A stretch of DNA of 64,000 bases, taken from Boswellia sacra. Its lineage: Eukaryota; Streptophyta; Magnoliopsida; Sapindales; Burseraceae. The notes beneath the pieces were generated by a model. The model saw only the letters and a list, made by a program, of their open reading frames with translations. It was not told the DNA's origin and did not search any database. The first letter of the stretch is position 1. Every line of letters begins with the position of its first letter. The DNA lies in NCBI GenBank assembly GCA_013180625.2, contig SNVD02014654.1, positions 1-64,000 on the forward strand, in the 5' to 3' direction. A program made the translations under genes and the position numbers. Shown here piece by piece: positions 60,433-64,000 of this stretch.

Positions 60433-61916
60433 GTATGTGAATTTAGTGCATATTGTTGATATATATGTATCTTTACTGCATGTAATATCAATTTTTAATA
60501 ATAGATTTGTTATAGATACACAATTGTAAAGCTATTAATATCCAACTTTGTACTAAAGTTGATTCCCGTTTTGAGCAATGGCCTGGATATCAAAAAGGCC
60601 TTGGTACCGATTAGTTCAATAAACACCATTCTTATCGAGTAATCAGCTGTTAAGAGTTTTGATAAGCTTGTTAAAGAGGAAGAGGCTTCTGAACCAATTG
60701 AAAGACTATTTTCAAAATTTGAAACAAATCAATTCAAAACCTACGAGTGATGATGGTAGAAGAGATATTTGATCGAACAGAAAATATCCCCTGCAATTTC
60801 TGTCAATGCACACTTGTTATACTGGGGTTTTGAACTACTGGCTCAAAATGGGATTCGAATTTGAATACCAATTATAAGAAATGCCTCGGCTATTATCGAC
60901 AAATAGAGTTGCATGTTTTGCTGTGCCAAAAAATTTACGTAGTTAGACTCTTTACATTTGAAGCTATGATCTGTTAAACAAATCCTCCATTTACCAAGAA
61001 TTCGAATTAATTAAGCTCGATTCATATAACCGAAGCCGCGAGCCATCCATTTTAAGAATTGTAAACTATTATCAACTTCTTGACCGCTTGAATTACTCCC
61101 GCTTGGTTCTCGGAGATATTGTTTGAAACGGTAACTTCGAATTATCAAGGGAAGAAATGTTCCCTTTCATTTGTGATTTATTATCAACTACCAAATAAAA
61201 CTCCACTTCTTCAAAATTCTATTTCTTCCCTTTCATTTGTGATTTAATATCAACTACCAAATAAAACCCCACTTCTTCAAAATTCGGATTAGAACTTAAC
61301 AGCTTTACAAGCATCTAAATTGTCTAGTAATCTCGATTGATAACTTGATGGGTAAATAAATAAATTATTTAAAAGCTATTTTTTCAAAATGCTCCTTCAA
61401 GTTGACTATTTTAGAATTAGCCTACAAAGTTGTAGCTCTCAGTTCCTACAAGTACTAGGGTTCAATCAATCAAATTAATGCTCTCTTCCTTCCAGAAAAA
61501 CTGACCAATATACATATCTATTGGTGGTTCTGCTAAAATTTACAATAAGAATGGATATTCTATTGACAACATTTTACCTAGATATTAGCATAAATTTATC
61601 TCAAATACTCACTCCGAATAAGATGTCAACTGATAATATCATATTATCACTCTTCACATCATGCAAGAGTTGGTATACCAATAAAAGAGTATGATGGTTA
61701 AAGATGAATTACATCTTTTTCTTCGCCATCACAGCCAAAACTGGCGCAATATTTTTATGACAGGATGAAGTTTTTATGTAGACAAATCGTATCAAACATT
61801 ACCATTTCTGATGATCCAATCCACGTTTTTTGATAAAATCTGGAAATACCTGTGCAAGCAAATGTCGAAACTATAAATCTTGAACTCCCACCTCCCTTCT
61901 CACTTGTGTATGTATC
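60433..61916. other. Region between the convergent pTAC5 and glutathione reductase genes
   Basis: Holds the 3' UTRs of the two genes, which point towards each other. The only structure seen is a 66-bp tandem duplication, 61161-61219 and 61227-61285 (TCCCTTTCATTTGTGATTTA, TATCAACTACCAAATAAAA). Confidence 0.6.
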
Positions 61917-64000
61917 TTACAGACTTGTCTTTGGTTTGCTGCCTACAGAAATACGCCTAGTGACTGACCGCATTGTCACAAATTCCTCTGCAGATGATGG
62001 GTGTATTCCCACCTGCAAGACACCATGAAATTATACTTAGAAACAAGAAGGAAAATATATCTCTCAAGAGCCTTAAAGAAATGGGCCAAACCTCTGGAAT
62101 TTAAAGATACAAAAACTCAAAATCAAAATTGGAAAGACTCATTGTGGTAGTTTTGAAAGATTTAACCCTTTAATGGTTATTACGCACAACAGTTGACACT
62201 CCACTAATAATCTAGCATTTCGACTCATTAGCATCACATATAAAAAGTCCATTCAGAAAAAATGAATTTAAATGTTGGAGACGACAACTCAAACCTAGGT
62301 TGTAAAGGAAACTAAAGCATACCGTGCTGTCAAACTGTGCCTTGGTTGCTCCACATTTCAGTGCAACAGCTATACCCTGTGAACAGATCCCAAAAATAAT
62401 ATCAGAATTCAGAAACTAAACAACAAAAGATAGACAATTAAGTGTCAGGAAACGTAAATTTAAGCTCTAATAAATGCAGGATTTCGACACAAATTTGGAT
62501 GTCTTATTCTTGAGGAACTAATTAGCCTAATTTGGGGGTCTAGTTGATTTTTGAGGAATTGATGACTAATGGAATCACAGACCATGGCCTAAGAAAGCCA
62601 AATGGTTTATCTTGCTCCTAATGGGCTTATTTTAAGGCAAAAACTACAATGCCGGACAAATTGTCATCAATGAGATAATCCCCTTTTCTCTGGCAAAATA
62701 AACAAGAGAATTACCGAGACTGGGGAAAAGATATAGACAATTGAAACAAACTAAATTGTTAGCCACACAGCCTGTTGTCTACAAAGTAATCCCCTTTCCC
62801 CTAAAAAAATAAAAAATAAAAAAGGATTTTACTGAGATTGGCAAAACAATATACTTAAATTGTTTCAGTCAGCCAATTAAACATTGCACAGGTATCTTGC
62901 GCTTATGATCAATTGTGCAACAATTATTCCAAACCAATTAATGGTTCAGGTATTTAATGGCTACCCAAAAAAAAAAAAAAAAAAGCTGCCGTGATGATTA
63001 GATATTTGGACAAATTGGTAAATATTAATGCGTCTTTTCGTGGTGTCAAATTAACTGCCATGCAAAGCAAAGCATCCAGAATCTAGAAATGTCAAAATCC
63101 CCAAGTTCATGGTTGAACTAAAAAGTGAACCCATGCAAAGATAATGAAAACTACCATAGATCAGACGTAGCAGGCACCATCCAGAAGATTCGAGGTACAT
63201 TTATCATTCCATCAAAGGTGAAGACAGCAAGATTACTCATCAATGGAAAATCCATCATTAGTTACTAGGTAGTTCAGTCAACCAATATTATTTCTGCATG
63301 GAAGTTTGAAGCATGCCACATTGGGGGGAATAACAAAGTACAATTTTAGCAATACAGTGCTATGTTGGGACTAGTGTATTCTAAAACTCTTCTGATGGAA
63401 TCTAGTCTAGCTGCAAGAAAATTTTCCCTGAAATTAATGAACCAGAAAAATTACAGAGATTTTTTAGGCTTTCGAGAGGCTTAATTCTCTCCCTTGTGAA
63501 CAGTTCCACAAAAAATTCCTACAACAGTCATCTGATCTCACTCTCTCTCCTCTTGTTACTCTATATTCTATTTCCCTCACTGTAACAGAATTTTAACAAA
63601 CTCTGTAACTGTCCAATCCCTTCCCTTAACCAACTAATTTCCCTGCTTGGCACAGGTACCATATGTAAAACGAATGGGTGGCTCATCACCTTATCATGTC
63701 AATAAAATAACATTATATTCATGAGATTCAAATTGGTCTGACTTAAAAATAATCATTTTTACATAGCTAAAATCATAAATTTTGTATACAGCAATATACA
63801 GGTTATACCAATTAGAGGCTTCTTTACTATTTAACTTGCATAGTGAAGTCCATTCGACCATTTAGGCAGCAAAGTACAAGCTCTCTAGCATGCTCAAGTC
63901 GACAATTTGTTCCCACATTGACCGGACAGAGTAAAAACCAAAAGCATACCTGCATTATCTCTGCTGCATCTGGCCCACACATGGAAGCTCCAAGAATTTT
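61917..64000 (-). CDS. GR1: Glutathione reductase, cytosolic type, 3' three exons
   Basis: Minus-strand exons 64000-63950 (cut by the window), 62376-62323 and 62012-61917, joined in phase by GT-AG introns of 1573 and 310 bp. They read [17 protein letters not shown], then [18 protein letters not shown], then [20 protein letters not shown] ending KPKTSL. This is the dimerisation domain end of NADPH-dependent glutathione reductase, which keeps glutathione reduced in the ascorbate-glutathione cycle. The His in [10 protein letters not shown] is the catalytic base of the family. The short end without plastid-type extension fits the cytosolic/peroxisomal form. The last three residues TSL resemble the TNL peroxisome signal of Arabidopsis GR1. 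The upstream exons lie outside the window. Confidence 0.93.

Overview
The window is nuclear DNA from a eudicot plant. The evidence is GT-AG introns, plant-specific genes (plastid pTAC5, a plant DUF7794-type membrane protein, cytosolic-type glutathione reductase, a LONELY GUY-type cytokinin enzyme) and plant lineages of LTR retrotransposons (Athila-type Ty3/gypsy, SIRE-type and short-LTR Ty1/copia), a hAT transposon, an L1-type LINE and MITE/foldback elements. I cannot name the species. Three host genes are supported: a DUF7794-like gene (7889-12954, +, 11 exons, 378 aa), pTAC5 (47777-60432, +, 7 exons, 370 aa) and the 3' end of glutathione reductase (61917-64000, -, running off the window). 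Almost everything else is mobile DNA.

Layout. 1-340 is the end of a plus-strand LTR. 341-4140 is a decayed minus-strand Athila-type element whose pol region is cut out exactly at a 38-bp head-to-head pair of Tn5/Nextera mosaic ends (685-722), which looks like a library or assembly artefact. 5522-6397 is a relict copia LTR. The DUF7794 gene follows, and its 3' end is duplicated (about 157 bp) on both sides of a 1.5-kb foldback element (about 13396-14905). Then comes a nested stack: a Mutator-like MITE (15537-35184, 10-bp TSD) split by a complete Athila-type element (16235-34687, 18.45 kb, TSD GAAAA), whose gag is itself split by a SIRE-like copia element (18605-24453). Next are a hAT element with an 8-bp TSD and a broken transposase (35415-40118) and a transposon-like block with a captured eIF4A fragment and GTCGTGC palindrome arrays (about 41188-46216). 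Intron 4 of pTAC5 holds a complete but dead copia element (51344-56230, TSD CTATT), and intron 5 holds LINE remains.

The most unusual item is inside the Athila-type element. Between integrase and the 3' LTR, where such elements may carry an env-like ORF, it has an intact intronless 216-aa LOG (cytokinin riboside 5'-monophosphate phosphoribohydrolase) ORF at 30661-31311. Before it lie three small unfamiliar ORFs (the first two overlapping as TAATG) and an array of 67-bp repeats, each able to form a hairpin, with one compensatory base-pair change. The element's own gag-pol has several stops and frameshifts, so LOG is the only full-length recognisable protein it still encodes. This looks like retrotransposon capture of a plant hormone-activation gene. 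Whether it is expressed or spread to other copies cannot be seen here.
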